Shown: positions 10,069-20,659, counted from the first letter of the stretch. The stretch: 64,000 nt of DNA from Hermatobates lingyangjiaoensis (GCA_026182355.1 JAPFBL010000227.1:233501-297500); one strand, 5' to 3'. Translations and numbers: made by a program. Notes: generated by a model not told the origin, from the letters alone.

Positions 10069-10080
<12 letters not shown>
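9981..10080 (+). repeat. Structured unit, GGATTACCC subfamily, with splice-donor-like sequence
   Basis: CTCCTGAAGACGG, loop, CCC then GAAAATTTGAG, TCTGTAAGTGTG and a T-rich tail ending in TTGAACTCGTGTATA before (TA)n. CTGUAAGU is a strong donor match ~13 bases after GAAA. Close relatives lie at 53255-53545, 60035-60130 and 58855-58940. Confidence 0.75.

Positions 10081-10120
<40 letters not shown>
10081..10120. repeat. (TA)n microsatellite
   Basis: About 38 bp of uninterrupted TA joining two oppositely classed structured units. Confidence 0.9.
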
Positions 10121-10125
<5 letters not shown>

Positions 10126-10126
<1 letters not shown>

Positions 10127-10256
10127 ATTGAGTCGTTATCAGCCTTTGGAGCGATTCACTTCTTTTCCTGAAGACGAAGACATCGAAATATAGTAGTGAG
10201 TTCAGTGGTTTCCTTTCTATGTGTTCTTTTTTAAATTCTAGTTTATATATATATAT
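10126..10256 (+). repeat. Structured unit, GAAGACATC subfamily, copy A
   Basis: GAGTCGTTATCAGCCTTTGG leads to CCTGAAGACGA, loop AGACA, TC then GAAATATAGTAGTGAGTTC and a tail ending TTCTAGTTTATATA. It is nearly identical to the minus-strand copy at 43288..43415, so one subfamily has moved within this 64 kb. GTAGTGAGTT is donor-like. Confidence 0.8.
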
Positions 10257-10445
10257 GCAAAGTGAAGACAGTAGGGGTTGTTTTTCTTCAAGTTTAAGAT
10301 AAGATGGTCGTTAATACTGTGGAGTGAGTAGCCTTCGGCCTATGTTACTACCTGCAATGATTACTGGATGTCCTTGATATGAATTAAAGAGAGACTTATT
10401 AAGAAACAAGTATCAGCTAAGTTTGGTGTCATTTTCAGTAATATA

Positions 10446-10745
10446 TATATATTCTGAGGTAAAATGGATAAACAAACAAAAGTCTCCACACAAATGAAGT
10501 TTTATTCGAAAGCAACAACGCGTTTCAAACACTTTGTGTTTGAAATAATAAAATTCAATTAAGAGAATTCAAGACTTAATTGAATTTTATTATTTCACTC
10601 TACTTTTGTAACTAATTAGATATAATTTGTATTATAGTGTCTTACTGATGATGAACACAAAGTGTTCGAAACGCGTTGTTGCTGTTGAATAAAACTTCAT
10701 TTGTGTGAAAACTTTTGTATATTTATCCATATTACCTCAGAATGA
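10446..10745. repeat. Inverted pair of structured units, GAACAC subfamily
   Basis: The left (minus) and right (plus) copies share ~90 bp: GAAACGCGTTGTTGCT, ATAAAACTTCATTTGTGTG, TTTATCCAT and TACCTCAGAAT. The right stem is GAACAC/GTGTTC with loop AAA after CTGATGA and T (10645..10673). The left stem is AAACAC/GTGTTT. The G-C to A-T change on both sides keeps pairing, a compensatory change. The centre is unrelated sequence that includes an AATTAAGTCTTGAATT-like partial palindrome. Confidence 0.8.
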
Positions 10746-10779
10746 GTAAATACCACACAATTACGGATTGCAAAACTAA

Positions 10780-12400
10780 TGATTTTGATAATATATATAT
10801 AGTTTAAACTAGAAAATAACATCTATCTACTTTATACACACTTGAAACGATGTTTTCTCCTACTTTATAAAGCAATTTCCTATTGACTAAGGATCCGACA
10901 GATGATAGCTGTGCTATTCTCCCCATACTAATGCCCAATTCCCTGTAAAACTAAGTTAGGCTTTAAAAAAAAGAACCACTCAAGTTTTCTTAAAATAAGT
11001 TTTTCAAACCACCGCTAAGTGCTCTTCTCAAAGTTATTCCTGTTCCACAACAGTTGCAAATTTACCAACTCAACCTACATTTTTTATCAATACTTTTGTC
11101 CTTTCATGAATAATTTTGCAAAGCCCTTTTTTTAAGAAATTCCCTCTTTATACTCTTTACTTTGTTAATATCTCCCTTTAAAATTCAAATACTTATCACA
11201 ACATTTCCTTTTTTTTTGCCGGTTGTAAGATTTTTTATTTTCAACCAATTATTTGCCATAAAATATTATTATATATTAATTCATATGAAAGTTTATGCGT
11301 AGTAAAAGACGAAAGTAACGATTAATTTGCAAACTGGAAATGAAAAGAATCTTCAGTTAACAATAAGCGGTATAAAATTGTAGTATGGACTTACATTAAT
11401 TTCATGGTATTTTACTGAATTATTTAAAATAAAAAAAAAAGTAATGCATTAAGATAATTTTGAAACTTATTCATGATTGAATAATATAGATTCATGTCAG
11501 TTTGAATTCACCCTTTTACTGTTTAACTCTAGATTGCCTAAGGAAGTCATTTTGGATGTTTTTCAATTTCAATTAGAATAAGATTGTTTATAGAATGACA
11601 GCTTCTTAGAATTTTCCAAAAGAAAAAAAATTTTTATTGCTAATACTTACTAATAACTTGTTTTATGACTGTAAATAATATAAAAAAATGATTAAACAAA
11701 TTTCTTTACACATTAGTTATTCTTTCACAATGCAGTTATTTTGACTGCTTTGGGGCAATATAAGTATATACTAAGTTTCAGTCTTTCTAGTGTTAAAGTC
11801 GACTTTAAAGTATTTTGTGTGAGTTCGTGGTAGAAATTCGAACCACACATTATAAAAATAAATACACAGTGAATATATTTTAGTGTTTCTGAAAATGGAA
11901 AAACAAATAACTTATAGTAAATATTTCCATAAAGTTACAAACTGAGTTATGTTTGGAATATTTTTTTCTTTAATATCATTTCAACTGACTTGTGAAGTAA
12001 AAGATTGCAATATAAATAACAAATCTGGCAATATTTGCCCGTCGTTTAGGTCAATTGGGAGGGCAGTAAATAAACAGAATAAGGGTGTAAAATGAAATAG
12101 GTGGGCGGCTGTAACTCACTCTGGAGTCATTAGGCAAAATTTAGATGGCAGGTACGGCTTAGAAGGGACTTTGGCTGAGTTGAACCCGGAGGGTGACAGC
12201 CTGTTTGGCTTGCCTAGGCCTGTTATAAGCCGACTATATTACTCCCCCTGAGAAAAACACACCATGTGTTTGTTATTTACTGTATTAACGATGTTAAATA
12301 GTAGCTTTGAGACATATTTTTAGATATTTGAAAATCAAAAACACTAAAATATAATAATACTAGCTCAACACTCATTGCTTCACTAACGGATATAATAACT
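10780..12400. other. AT-rich non-coding DNA
   Basis: No gene. A GC-richer block at 12030-12240 (GGCGGCTGTAACTCACTCTG, GAACCCGGAGGGTGACAGCC) is unlike its surroundings and ends before TACTCCCCCTGAG. It may be part of an unrecognised repeat; no protein-like frame was seen. Confidence 0.5.
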
Positions 12401-12402
12401 TT

Positions 12403-12405
12403 GTG

Positions 12406-12448
<43 letters not shown>

Positions 12449-12450
12449 CA
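12403..12450. repeat. (AC)n / (TA)n microsatellite
   Basis: CACACA for ~25 bp followed by TATATA for ~20 bp. A second (TA)n lies at 12526..12551. Confidence 0.9.
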
Positions 12451-12519
12451 ATTAAATCTGAGCTTGTCCTAATAAACGTATATTCTATTTCTATTTTACG
12501 GTTGATACTTTATAATATA

Positions 12520-12524
<5 letters not shown>

Positions 12525-12550
<26 letters not shown>

Positions 12551-12915
12551 TTGTAAAATTTGGGAGCAGTCCTTCATTCAAGAATATTTCATTGAACAAC
12601 TGACCGTGTTTCACTGATGTCATTTTCTTCACCAGTTTTTTGAGGTTTCTGAATATGTTCTTCTTTCCTTCATCCAAACGTTGGGAACCGACATATTTCG
12701 ACTGGCTTCCAATCATCTTTAGGGTAATTAAAAATTTTTTTAATTTTTCCCTGAAGATGACTGGAAGTCAGTCGAAACATGTCGGTTCCCCCTTATTTAA
12801 TATTCTCCAACGTTTGGATGAAGGAAAGAATAACGTATTCAAAACCACTAAAAACTGGTGAAGAAAATGACATCATTGAAATACGGTCAGTTATTCAATG
12901 AATATATATATATCC
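12525..12915. mobile_element. Inverted pair of retroelement 5' ends with structured motif and coding fragment
   Basis: Two opposite copies meet near 12735. The minus copy has box CTAAAGA, T, stem GATTG/CAGTC, GAAAT. It continues through QRLDEGKKNIFRNLKKLVKK to LFNEIFLNEGLLPNFTN and ends at (TA)n, 12551. The plus copy has CTGAAGA, T, stem GACTG/CAGTC over loop GAAGT, GAAAC (12751..12778), and the related frame QRLDEGKNNVFKTTKNW then a stop, KKMTSLKYGQLFNE, ending in (TA)n at 12902. One stem pair differs (T-G versus C-G) yet pairing is kept. The motif is here part of the same reading frame region (KMTGSQSKHVGS), about 30 bp upstream of the conserved basic segment. Confidence 0.6.
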
Positions 12916-12929
12916 AAAAATCAAAAAAA

Positions 12930-13890
12930 AAAAAACGAAGGATACAGAAACAATTTTCTCATTCTGAAACGTATTTAATGAATCTTATTTACAAAATGAA
13001 AATTAATAACCTAAACTATTTGCCTCGCTTTGAAAATGATTCATTTTAGGATATACTTCCGTGATTCTTTAACAAATAGGGCAAATATATTTCCTATGGA
13101 ATCATTTTAATGAATCATAGGTCGTACTATTTGCGAATAGCATATTTATATATACGCAAGAAACATATTTACCATTTGAATCCTCCTAATATATCTAACC
13201 GTAAAATAATACGTATCTTTATATCCATGTCTATTTTGTTTCCTTTACATATCCACATAATTTATGAATACACAACATTTCTGTGCTGTGTAAACTGAAA
13301 ATTTTTTTCACACAAAATGAATAAATGTTGACTTATGATGCAATCTGAAATTTTGTGAAGTGGATATAGGCAATACTGTTTGAAAGATCAGAATGAAATC
13401 ATACCTAAGATAGAGCATTATTTGAAGGTTGACATAAAGTATTTTATTTTAAAGTTACATTTCCCAAATGAAGTATTATGGTATATTTTATGTTTTTTAA
13501 AAAAAAAAATTTACTGCTAAACCACGTACCTTAGAACAATGATATTGTGCTAAAAAACTAAACCTAAAACTAACAATTAACCAAAAAAATCTCATACAAT
13601 ATTGATTATAGCAAAGGGCAATATACCTATATAAACTATAAATCCATCGTGGTATAATGGATTACTTGCTACACCTGTCGGATTTGTTTACATTTGTAAG
13701 GGAGGACTGACACGGCTTCTTCTATAATAGTGTAAATAAGAATAATTATTTATAGCTATGCAGTAAATATAGAATTCCCTGCCTGAATCATCGCTATGAA
13801 TACTTATAATTGAAAATGTGAACCTTGCGGTCAAACAGGACGTACTAACAATTAAGTAGACAAACAACAAAGAAAATCCTGTATTTTTAG
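12930..13890. other. AT-rich non-coding DNA
   Basis: No recognisable gene or repeat. Short frames at 12858, 13110 and 13688 have AT-driven composition. Confidence 0.5.
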
Positions 13891-13898
13891 CGTCATTT

Positions 13899-14222
13899 GG
13901 GGCCAGGTTAGCTCAGTGGTTAATGTACTTGCCTCTGGGCAAATAGTCTGGGGTTCGATCCCCACCCGGCTCTCGATTTATTCACGCAGGAGGTGAATAA
14001 ATCTGAGTATGTCGTCTCTCGGAGAGTACATTAATGCCGTCGGTCCCGATCCTGTACGATGTCAGGTATTGATTAAAGATCCCCTACTCGAAATGCACTT
14101 GAGTTAGGCAAAATGTAGGACTCCTAATGTAGAATCTTGTAATATCACCGATCAAACAAAAAGTCAGTAAACGGCTGACGTTATCATCTGCTAGGGGATC
14201 GGTTTAAACAAAAAAAAAAAAA
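13899..14222 (+). mobile_element. tRNA-derived SINE, full length with poly(A) tail
   Basis: The head is tRNA-like, with an A box TTAGCTCAGTGG at 13909 and a B box GGTTCGATCCC at 13953, both RNA polymerase III promoter elements. The body includes TCTCGGAGAG and CGTCGGTCCCGA and ends in an A-rich tail. The flanks carry a short direct repeat GTCATT (13892..13897 and 14223..14228), consistent with target-primed insertion. The tRNA part has lost a clean cloverleaf, so this is not a functional tRNA gene. It shares its body with the second copy at 58354, which defines a family. Confidence 0.85.
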
Positions 14223-14229
14223 GTCATTA

Positions 14230-15160
14230 GCCAGGAATAAAAAGTGAAAGATATTCCCTCTCTAGGTCTCTTTCAAATTAAATTCTACTGTTCAAATTTT
14301 TGATTCAGTTTGTGCTTTGTTCTGTTCTGTGTTGTGTTTTGTTTTATTATTGTTTTTACCAATCTGATATAGCAAAATTTAGTTTAAGTAACTGTATATT
14401 ACGAACAAAAATAAATGTACCCATTCAATTATTACAAAAAACAATAGATTTTATCATCCCTGTGGTCATTCTCAGGCTAGTTTATTTGACGATCTACAGA
14501 TATCTTTAGGTTCGAATTCATAGTTAACTCTCGACATTCAGTAACAAAATCGACACTTCTCTTTTTCAGACACACATCTGAAATCCAGTTAAAAAAACTA
14601 GTAGCATTCAGTTTGATAAAGAACACAGTTCAATATGATCCCCAATGTAACCATGTAACTCATAATTTTTGTATCATCTTGAAAAATTATTTTGACGTTT
14701 ATTGATAAACCTGTACATGTATCACAATATAGGGAATTTAGATAAAAGTTTAGTACTTAAGTCAGATTCATTTTATTATTATTAAACAAAAGATTATTAT
14801 TACTTAATATAGTTCAGATTTTTTTCAAGAAATATTTTTTATGTTTATACAGTTCTTTGATTTATTAGTTTCAGAAACTTTTATGGTATTATCCTTTCTA
14901 CATTTTTAATAAGGGTCGATAAAACGTTTAAGCGCACTAAAAACTTTGTTATTTCCTTCGACATTTTTTTATCATTCCTTTTAAAATGTTCAAATTATCG
15001 ATACTACGATTTCCAATACCACTGCTATCTAACCTAACTATATTTCACTTATAGTAAGAAAGTAAGCAAATAATCGAAACGAAGAATAATTACTGACTTC
15101 TTTAATAACTTTACCACAAGTGATAGATATTGTTACTAGGGGTAATAATATACAGGGTCA
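14230..15160. other. AT-rich non-coding DNA
   Basis: Nothing recognisable. The frame at 14300 is hydrophobic and Cys-rich only because of TTTTGTTTT-type sequence. Confidence 0.5.
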
Positions 15161-15163
15161 GGT

Positions 15164-15864
15164 AAAATGATATGATATATTTGTGTGTTTAATAAAAGAC
15201 AAATAAAGTGAAGACACAAAAATGTGTTGTTATTTTCGAAAAGAACATATAATGATTATTTTGTTTTGTTTCTTTTTAATACCATTTTTAGCGTTTATAA
15301 TGTCATTTCCAATTGCGTAATTGCCATTGTAACAACGTTAGAGTGACTGTGAACTCAGATCGATATTGACTTTTCTCAGACAAACATTGAATATGCTCCA
15401 CGACTTGAACAACATTTGGTTTCAGCAGAATGGAGTTACATCCTACACTTCTCGACGTGCGATGGGACTTTAAGGGAGATGTTCCTGGTCAAATTGTTAC
15501 CTCTCATTGCGTGGTGACATCTGTTGGCCCGCCCGCTGAACTGATTTAAATCCGTGCAAGTCTTTCCTCTAGGGATATCTCAAGTGAGAGGAATATAGTT
15601 ATCGCTCTCAATCTATTGAACAACTTATGAATGCAATTCGTCAAGAAATTACGTCCATTCCACATGAAATGACCCGCCGAGTTATAGGCAACTTTTGTGA
15701 ACATTTTCAAAAGTTTCTGGACAATAATGGATTCCATTTGACTGATTTGATTTTTAAAACATAATGAAGCAGAATGGCATTATATTTACTTTTCGAAAAT
15801 AAAAAACGCGTTTCTTTTTTTTTTTATTTGGCTTTTATTAAACATACAAATGTGTCAGATCATT

Positions 15865-15866
<2 letters not shown>
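15164..15866 (+). mobile_element. Decayed Tc1/mariner-superfamily transposon with ~85 bp inverted ends
   Basis: The two ends are long imperfect inverted repeats. The left end runs ATTTGTGTGTTTAATAAAAG, CAAATAAA, and later TTATTTTCGAAAAG near 15230. The right end, read inward, gives ATTTGTATGTTTAATAAAAG, CAAATAAA and TTATTTTCGAAAAG. About 0.7 kb long, it keeps only the end of a transposase gene, so the front was deleted. It is followed by a (TA)n tract at 15870-15900. Confidence 0.8.
15418..15763 (+). pseudogene. Tc1/mariner-type transposase, C-terminal remnant with stops
   Basis: Broken reading frames on the plus strand give WFQQNGVTSYTSRRAMGL then a stop, followed by a shifted frame with LRGDICWPAR, a stop, TDLNPCKSF, a stop, GYLK. 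The final part is open: EQLMNAIRQEITSIP, HEMTRRVIGNFCEHFQKFLD, NNGFHLTDLIFKT. The relatives of this arthropod transposase family carry FQQDGATSHT and WPARSPDLNPCDYFLWGYLK. Here the Asp of QQDG has become Asn, several stops are present and the N-terminal half is missing. It is an old dead copy. Confidence 0.85.
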
Positions 15867-15899
<33 letters not shown>

Positions 15900-15902
<3 letters not shown>

Positions 15903-16097
15903 TATAAAGATCACGTAAACACGTGAAACAACAATCATATCGATAACCACAATAAGAAATGGGAAAACAAGACTAAGAACTTTCGCAACACTCTTTCAAC
16001 TATATATATCAGTTGGGTTTATTGACTCTGACGAAGACCGCTTGTTACGGTTGAAAGATCTTAGTCTTGTTTTCCATTTCTTATTGTTGGTTTGATC

Positions 16098-16136
<39 letters not shown>

Positions 16137-16405
16137 ATGACAAACAGTTTGTTTCATTTCATATTGTGGTTTGTATATACTAGATAAATGATCCACATAA
16201 ACACGTGGAATAATAATCAATGATCAACACAGATAAAAATGGGAAAACAACTTAAGAACTGTTCAACCGTCACAAGCGTCTCGTCAGAGTCAAATCACTC
16301 TGGGTCATTGGTTTTTTGACTCTGACGAAGACCGCTTGTTACGGTTGAGAGATCTTAGTCTTGTTTTCCCATTTTTTATTGGTTTGAACATATATATATA
16401 TATAT
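15900..16405. repeat. Cluster of four structured units, CTGACGA subfamily, alternating orientation
   Basis: Reverse (15905..15990), forward (16010..16105), reverse (16185..16300) and forward (16312..16390), separated by TATATA. The forward copy at 16028 has box CTGACGA, A, stem GACCG/CGGTT over loop CTTGTTA, then GAAAG. The unit starts CAGTTGGGTTTTTGACT and ends in GATCATTGA or in the longer AACAACAATCA / TTTCACGTGTTTACGTG palindromic end. Confidence 0.85.
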
Positions 16406-16409
16406 ATTA

Positions 16410-16640
16410 TCAACAGGAAAATGATCCACAAAGGTCAACAAACGTTTCACAGTAAACTATATACACAGAGTAAAGAGACAAGCACACTTATAGTCTCTAA
16501 TTTTTGGTTGAACCGTCGCTTCGCAAGCGATGGTCGCTTAGGAAGTGCGCTTGGTGTGCCTATCTCTACTTTCCTGATGACGGTTCAACTGAAAAATAAA
16601 GACTGTAAGTGTGTACATATCTTTACATATTGTGTCAAAT
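16410..16640. repeat. Inverted unit pair with donor-like ACTGTAAGT
   Basis: The left (reverse) half holds TACACAGAGTAAAGAGACAA and CACACTTATAGTCTC. The right half has CCTGATGACGGTTCAACTGA, AAAATAAAGACTGTAAGTGT. Between them is CGTCGCTTCGCAAGCGATGG, a small GC-rich palindrome. The apparent 90-codon frame across it is repeat-derived. Confidence 0.7.
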
Positions 16641-16699
16641 TTTTAGTTGTGCTGTACATCACAAAACTCTTATCAACAACAAATCAAGTTTAGTCACTA

Positions 16700-17640
16700 T
16701 TACATTTAATTTACCATCAACGTTTATTTAAAAATGATTTAAGCAATAATAATACATATTAACATAATAAACGTCAAGCATAACTAACTATTTAATGATT
16801 TTATCATGTTATATATTATTCGAAAATATACATTCATCCTTTTGTTATGTTATATGAAAGTTTTGGTTAAGTAACCATAAATGAGTTACTAAACTAATGT
16901 TAATAATCCTTGAGAGAAATTCTTCAACATTTAAGAAGTAGGGAAATAAAAAATGTAGAAAAGAAAACTCGTATTAAACAAAGACTGTAAAATTAAATTT
17001 AGATAGACTGGGTAGAGTGTTAATTGTGAAAAGTTGTTACAAACAATTAAGCCTCAGATAAAGTTTGCCCACTAAGCCAGCGTCTGGCTGCAGTTGTAAA
17101 TATTCATTTATTTCCCAAAACTTGCTACTTGAACAGGTTTTTTTTTTCCGTTTTTAAGTCTGAATCAATGAAATACTTCAAATAATTTGTGTGCATCTAA
17201 GAAAAAAGTGAAATAGATTATTAATTTATTTCAATTAAGTATTATTATTAGCTTTATCAATAGGAAACGTTTAGAAAAAACATAAATGTTTTATAGCAAT
17301 ACAATGGAATTTATTTTAATTAAGTGCGTTCAGAAAGTTGCGAATAATATTATAGTTTGTGTAGCTTCTAGTGACGGATTACGCAAGAACATCGCTAACT
17401 TGTGCACTTTGTGCACAACATTTCATTATAATTTTTTTTTAAAGTATATTCAGAGTAGTAATATTTAATTGATACATGCCATCGGAACTAAATAGGGAAG
17501 ACAGTGCAATGTCCTTTCTAAGTAACTGCAAAACCACATTTATCCATATCTGTATCCTCTGACCTTCATAACACTCTAACAACACCAGACCCAACACAAC
17601 AAAACATTTATCGACTGTGGAAATGAATAAATTAAAATTA
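16700..17640. other. AT-rich non-coding DNA
   Basis: No gene recognised. Confidence 0.5.
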
Positions 17641-17654
17641 TTTTTCACCTCTTA

Positions 17655-17830
17655 AAGGTGAAGCGCACTGAACCAGTGCGCTTAGTTTCCCTCTCTTATC
17701 TCTCCTGAAGACGATTTAAACCGAAAATTAGAGACTCTAAGTGTGTTCTTTTGATTTTTCCATGTTTCTTTGTCTATATGAACTAGTGTGTCCAGTTTGG
17801 ATCTTATTTCTAACGAATAAAGTTCTTTAT
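17655..17830 (+). repeat. Structured unit with perfect 10 bp hairpin and downstream GTCC/GGA palindrome
   Basis: AAGCGCACTG (17661..17670) pairs perfectly with CAGTGCGCTT (17674..17683) over AAC. The unit follows: CTCCTGAAGACGATTTAAAC, CGAAAATTAGAGACTCTAAG, TGTG. Further on, TGTCCAGTTTGGATC at ~17790 is the second small palindrome seen in several units. Confidence 0.65.
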
Positions 17831-17839
17831 TCAGTTTTC

Positions 17840-20140
17840 TGATGAAAAATTTGTTTCAAAAGTCCTATCGAGATGTAATTAACGTGTTTTTTTACAAATA
17901 GAAAATATGAAAAAAAATCTTATAGAACTAAAGGGTAATTTGTAAAACTAGTTCACGTTCTTCAAGGAAACAAGTTAAAAAACTAAAGACAGATCGGTGA
18001 AAAGTACTACTAAAAGATTAAATTGTGAACGAACTTAAAATTATCTCAAAAAATATCTGTCTTCCAAGAACTTAAAAATGGTTAAATATAACTTATAACA
18101 TAATGAACTTTAATGTTGATTTTCATTTTCAATTGAATGAATCAATATTTTATTAATAAATCAGAAAGGTGAATAAAATTTGGGGAGTTTTAGTTATCTA
18201 ACAACTCGTATCTAAGCAATAATTATTTTACATTGAAATGTACGTTTAAAAAAACTAAACAAAAATTAACAGAAAAACATGTAATAAAAAAAAAAAATGG
18301 CATATTTTACAACAAATAATAATTATATGGCAAAAAGAAAAATCCTTAAGAAATGAAGAGCTCTTTAAGAAAATGGTTGAATCAGAAATTGGTAATAACA
18401 TCAAGAAATTAATGAGGCATATTCAGCTTTGTACCAATTGACACGTGCAATCCAATAGTTATTATTGATGACACTGGTTTAGAGGTTGTTCAGAAGGTTT
18501 TTTGAGTAGATTTTGACACATCCTAAGCTAACTGGTATCACTCAAGGCGCTATATATATGAAATAATGTAATTTGACAAGCTATTTACTGTATTAATGCA
18601 TGCTAGTGAACAGAAACTAATAATTCAGGTAGAATAAATGAAAAAAGTAAAAAAAAATCCCTTTAAGCAAAAATAATTTCCGATTCAATTAAATGGTCTA
18701 GAAAAGAAAAAATTCACGACCAGACAAGAAATACCAATATAAATAAAAAGTTGAATTATATTTTCATAATCAAAAATATAACAAGACATTGGAGGCCTTT
18801 CAAACTATCAGCTGAACTATGTGTTGATAAAATTCAAGTATATGACACATATTATATATAAAGATAAACAATCATTAGACTGTGTTCTACAGCGTTAACA
18901 TCTTTATATATCAATAATATATTCATTAATTTATTCATGTGAAATGTTAAAAAATTTTATTACAGTTGAATTTTTTTTTTGTAATTTTTGTTCAATACTG
19001 ATTAACCCCGAACACATTAATGCAGTTAATATTTGTTAATATAAACAAAACTTGATAACGATGAACCCTGTGAACACTTTTTGAGATATTTCGCTACCCT
19101 TAGTTAAATTATACGGTGGGGGTTTTCTAAAAGTTTCTGAACTGCTTTTGACAAAACCCTCTTCTTGGCCGCTCTGATTTGTTTGATGTGGACATTTGCA
19201 TTTAGCTACCTTCCCTTTACTACTACCTTCTTCACAAAATCTTATTTGCCCAATTGTTAGCAGCTTTTCTTTGTCTAGATAATTTTTTATGATTTATTCC
19301 ACTGATTCAGTTTAACTTTTCAGCCTTCAAATTATTACAATTTAAAATCAGAGAAACAATAATTTTTGGTTGTTTTATCTTCATTGCCTTGAATTTAGCC
19401 TTCTTTTATATTACCTTACTGCAAATGAAAACATTTGTAAAAAAAAATACAAAGATGATTCCTATAAATCAGTGATTCCTTACCGTCTTTAAACTGATGA
19501 CACATTCCACTATTCTTTATTTATACACTAAACCTTCATAATAATTAAACTAATGGGTTTTTTCTTCAATATTTATTTTATTATGCTTGTAGCGAATTCT
19601 TATAATGAAACATAAAACCAGTTAAATAATTTATTGAAACGAAATTGGGCTTTTTTTAGTTTCATATCATATTTTCGAATTCCTGTTTCCTATTAAAAAC
19701 ATGAATCTATAGCTTATTATTCTCAAACCAGTAATATCTATCCTTATACTTATCTTTAGTATGATTACATCAATACATTGAAGTAGGGAATCACAAGTGG
19801 AGGACTGTGAACGTTTATTCGGACTATGAAGTCGACTGTTCACTACGGCTTAAATACCGCTATACAATGTAACGTGATCACCGGTAGGCGATGTGGCACA
19901 GGCAGAGTCAAATCAAGGGTGGAAGTATTGAACACTTATACAGAATGTTTCATGGGTATATCCACTGAGAACTATATAGTAAGATAAATCAATAAAACTT
20001 CTACTGTAGTACGGATATATTATCTAAAATTCTTGTAAACTTCATAATATTCTGACAAGTGTTATAAAATATATTTTCGTAAAGGAAACTTTTAAAATAG
20101 TCGAGTTTAGAATCCCTGTTAAATCTTCAACACTAGAAAT
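17840..20140. other. AT-rich non-coding DNA
   Basis: No gene or repeat recognised across ~2.3 kb. Confidence 0.5.
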
Positions 20141-20147
20141 TATACAT

Positions 20148-20400
20148 GCATATTGTTATTACCACTGAGGTTAGTATGATTTATATTATAAATCATACTA
20201 ATATTTATAATATAAAAAAATATTAGACATTTCTAATACAAAAATTTGTTTTTTCTATATTAAAAAAACCGTCATATCTCGTCACACCTCATACAATGTC
20301 TCCAAGAAGATCTTACGAGGTATGTCCTATTTCTTAATTTTCTTACTTGGTATTACCTCCAAGAACATCATACGGTTTTCCCTATTTCTATATAAACTAG
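20148..20400. repeat. Fragment of the dispersed ATTACCACTGAGG repeat
   Basis: TATTGTTATTACCACTGAGG then TTAGTATGATT at 20151..20181 is the reverse complement of 48497..48527 and partly of 60540..60580. It is followed by a 15 bp palindromic ATTATAAATCATAC region and degenerate AACCGTCATATCTCGT, as at 60510. The segment is therefore one of at least three copies of one repeat. Confidence 0.6.
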
Positions 20401-20409
20401 AAATTATAC

Positions 20410-20640
20410 TGAAATAAATGGATAAAACAAAGTCTCCACAAAAAAAAAATATTTATTCTACTTATTTCGAAAACTTCATGTTCATCGTCATGTAAACTTC
20501 TACGATACAAACACTTACGTCGTAACGATGTAAATGTATATGTTAATTACGTATTACATTTGTTACACTTCGACGATGAACACGAACACCTACAATAAAA
20601 ATATTCCTTTTGTGTGAAGACTTTATCCATTTACCCTAGT
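20410..20640. repeat. Diverged inverted unit pair, GAACAC subfamily
   Basis: The reverse copy 20412..20495 and forward copy 20565..20640 share ATTTTTATT-type spacers and the outer ends AAGTCTCCACA and TGTGTGAAGACTTTATCCAT, also found at 10.45-10.75 kb. The core reads GACGATGAACA then GTTTTCGAAAT in the reverse copy; the stem is degraded. Confidence 0.6.
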
Positions 20641-20659
20641 ATGTGCAAATACAACATGG

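Noticed and set aside
13899..13975. Possible functional tRNA gene
   Set aside because: A and B boxes are present but the acceptor and anticodon stems do not fold cleanly and the segment is the head of a longer SINE with tail and target duplication.
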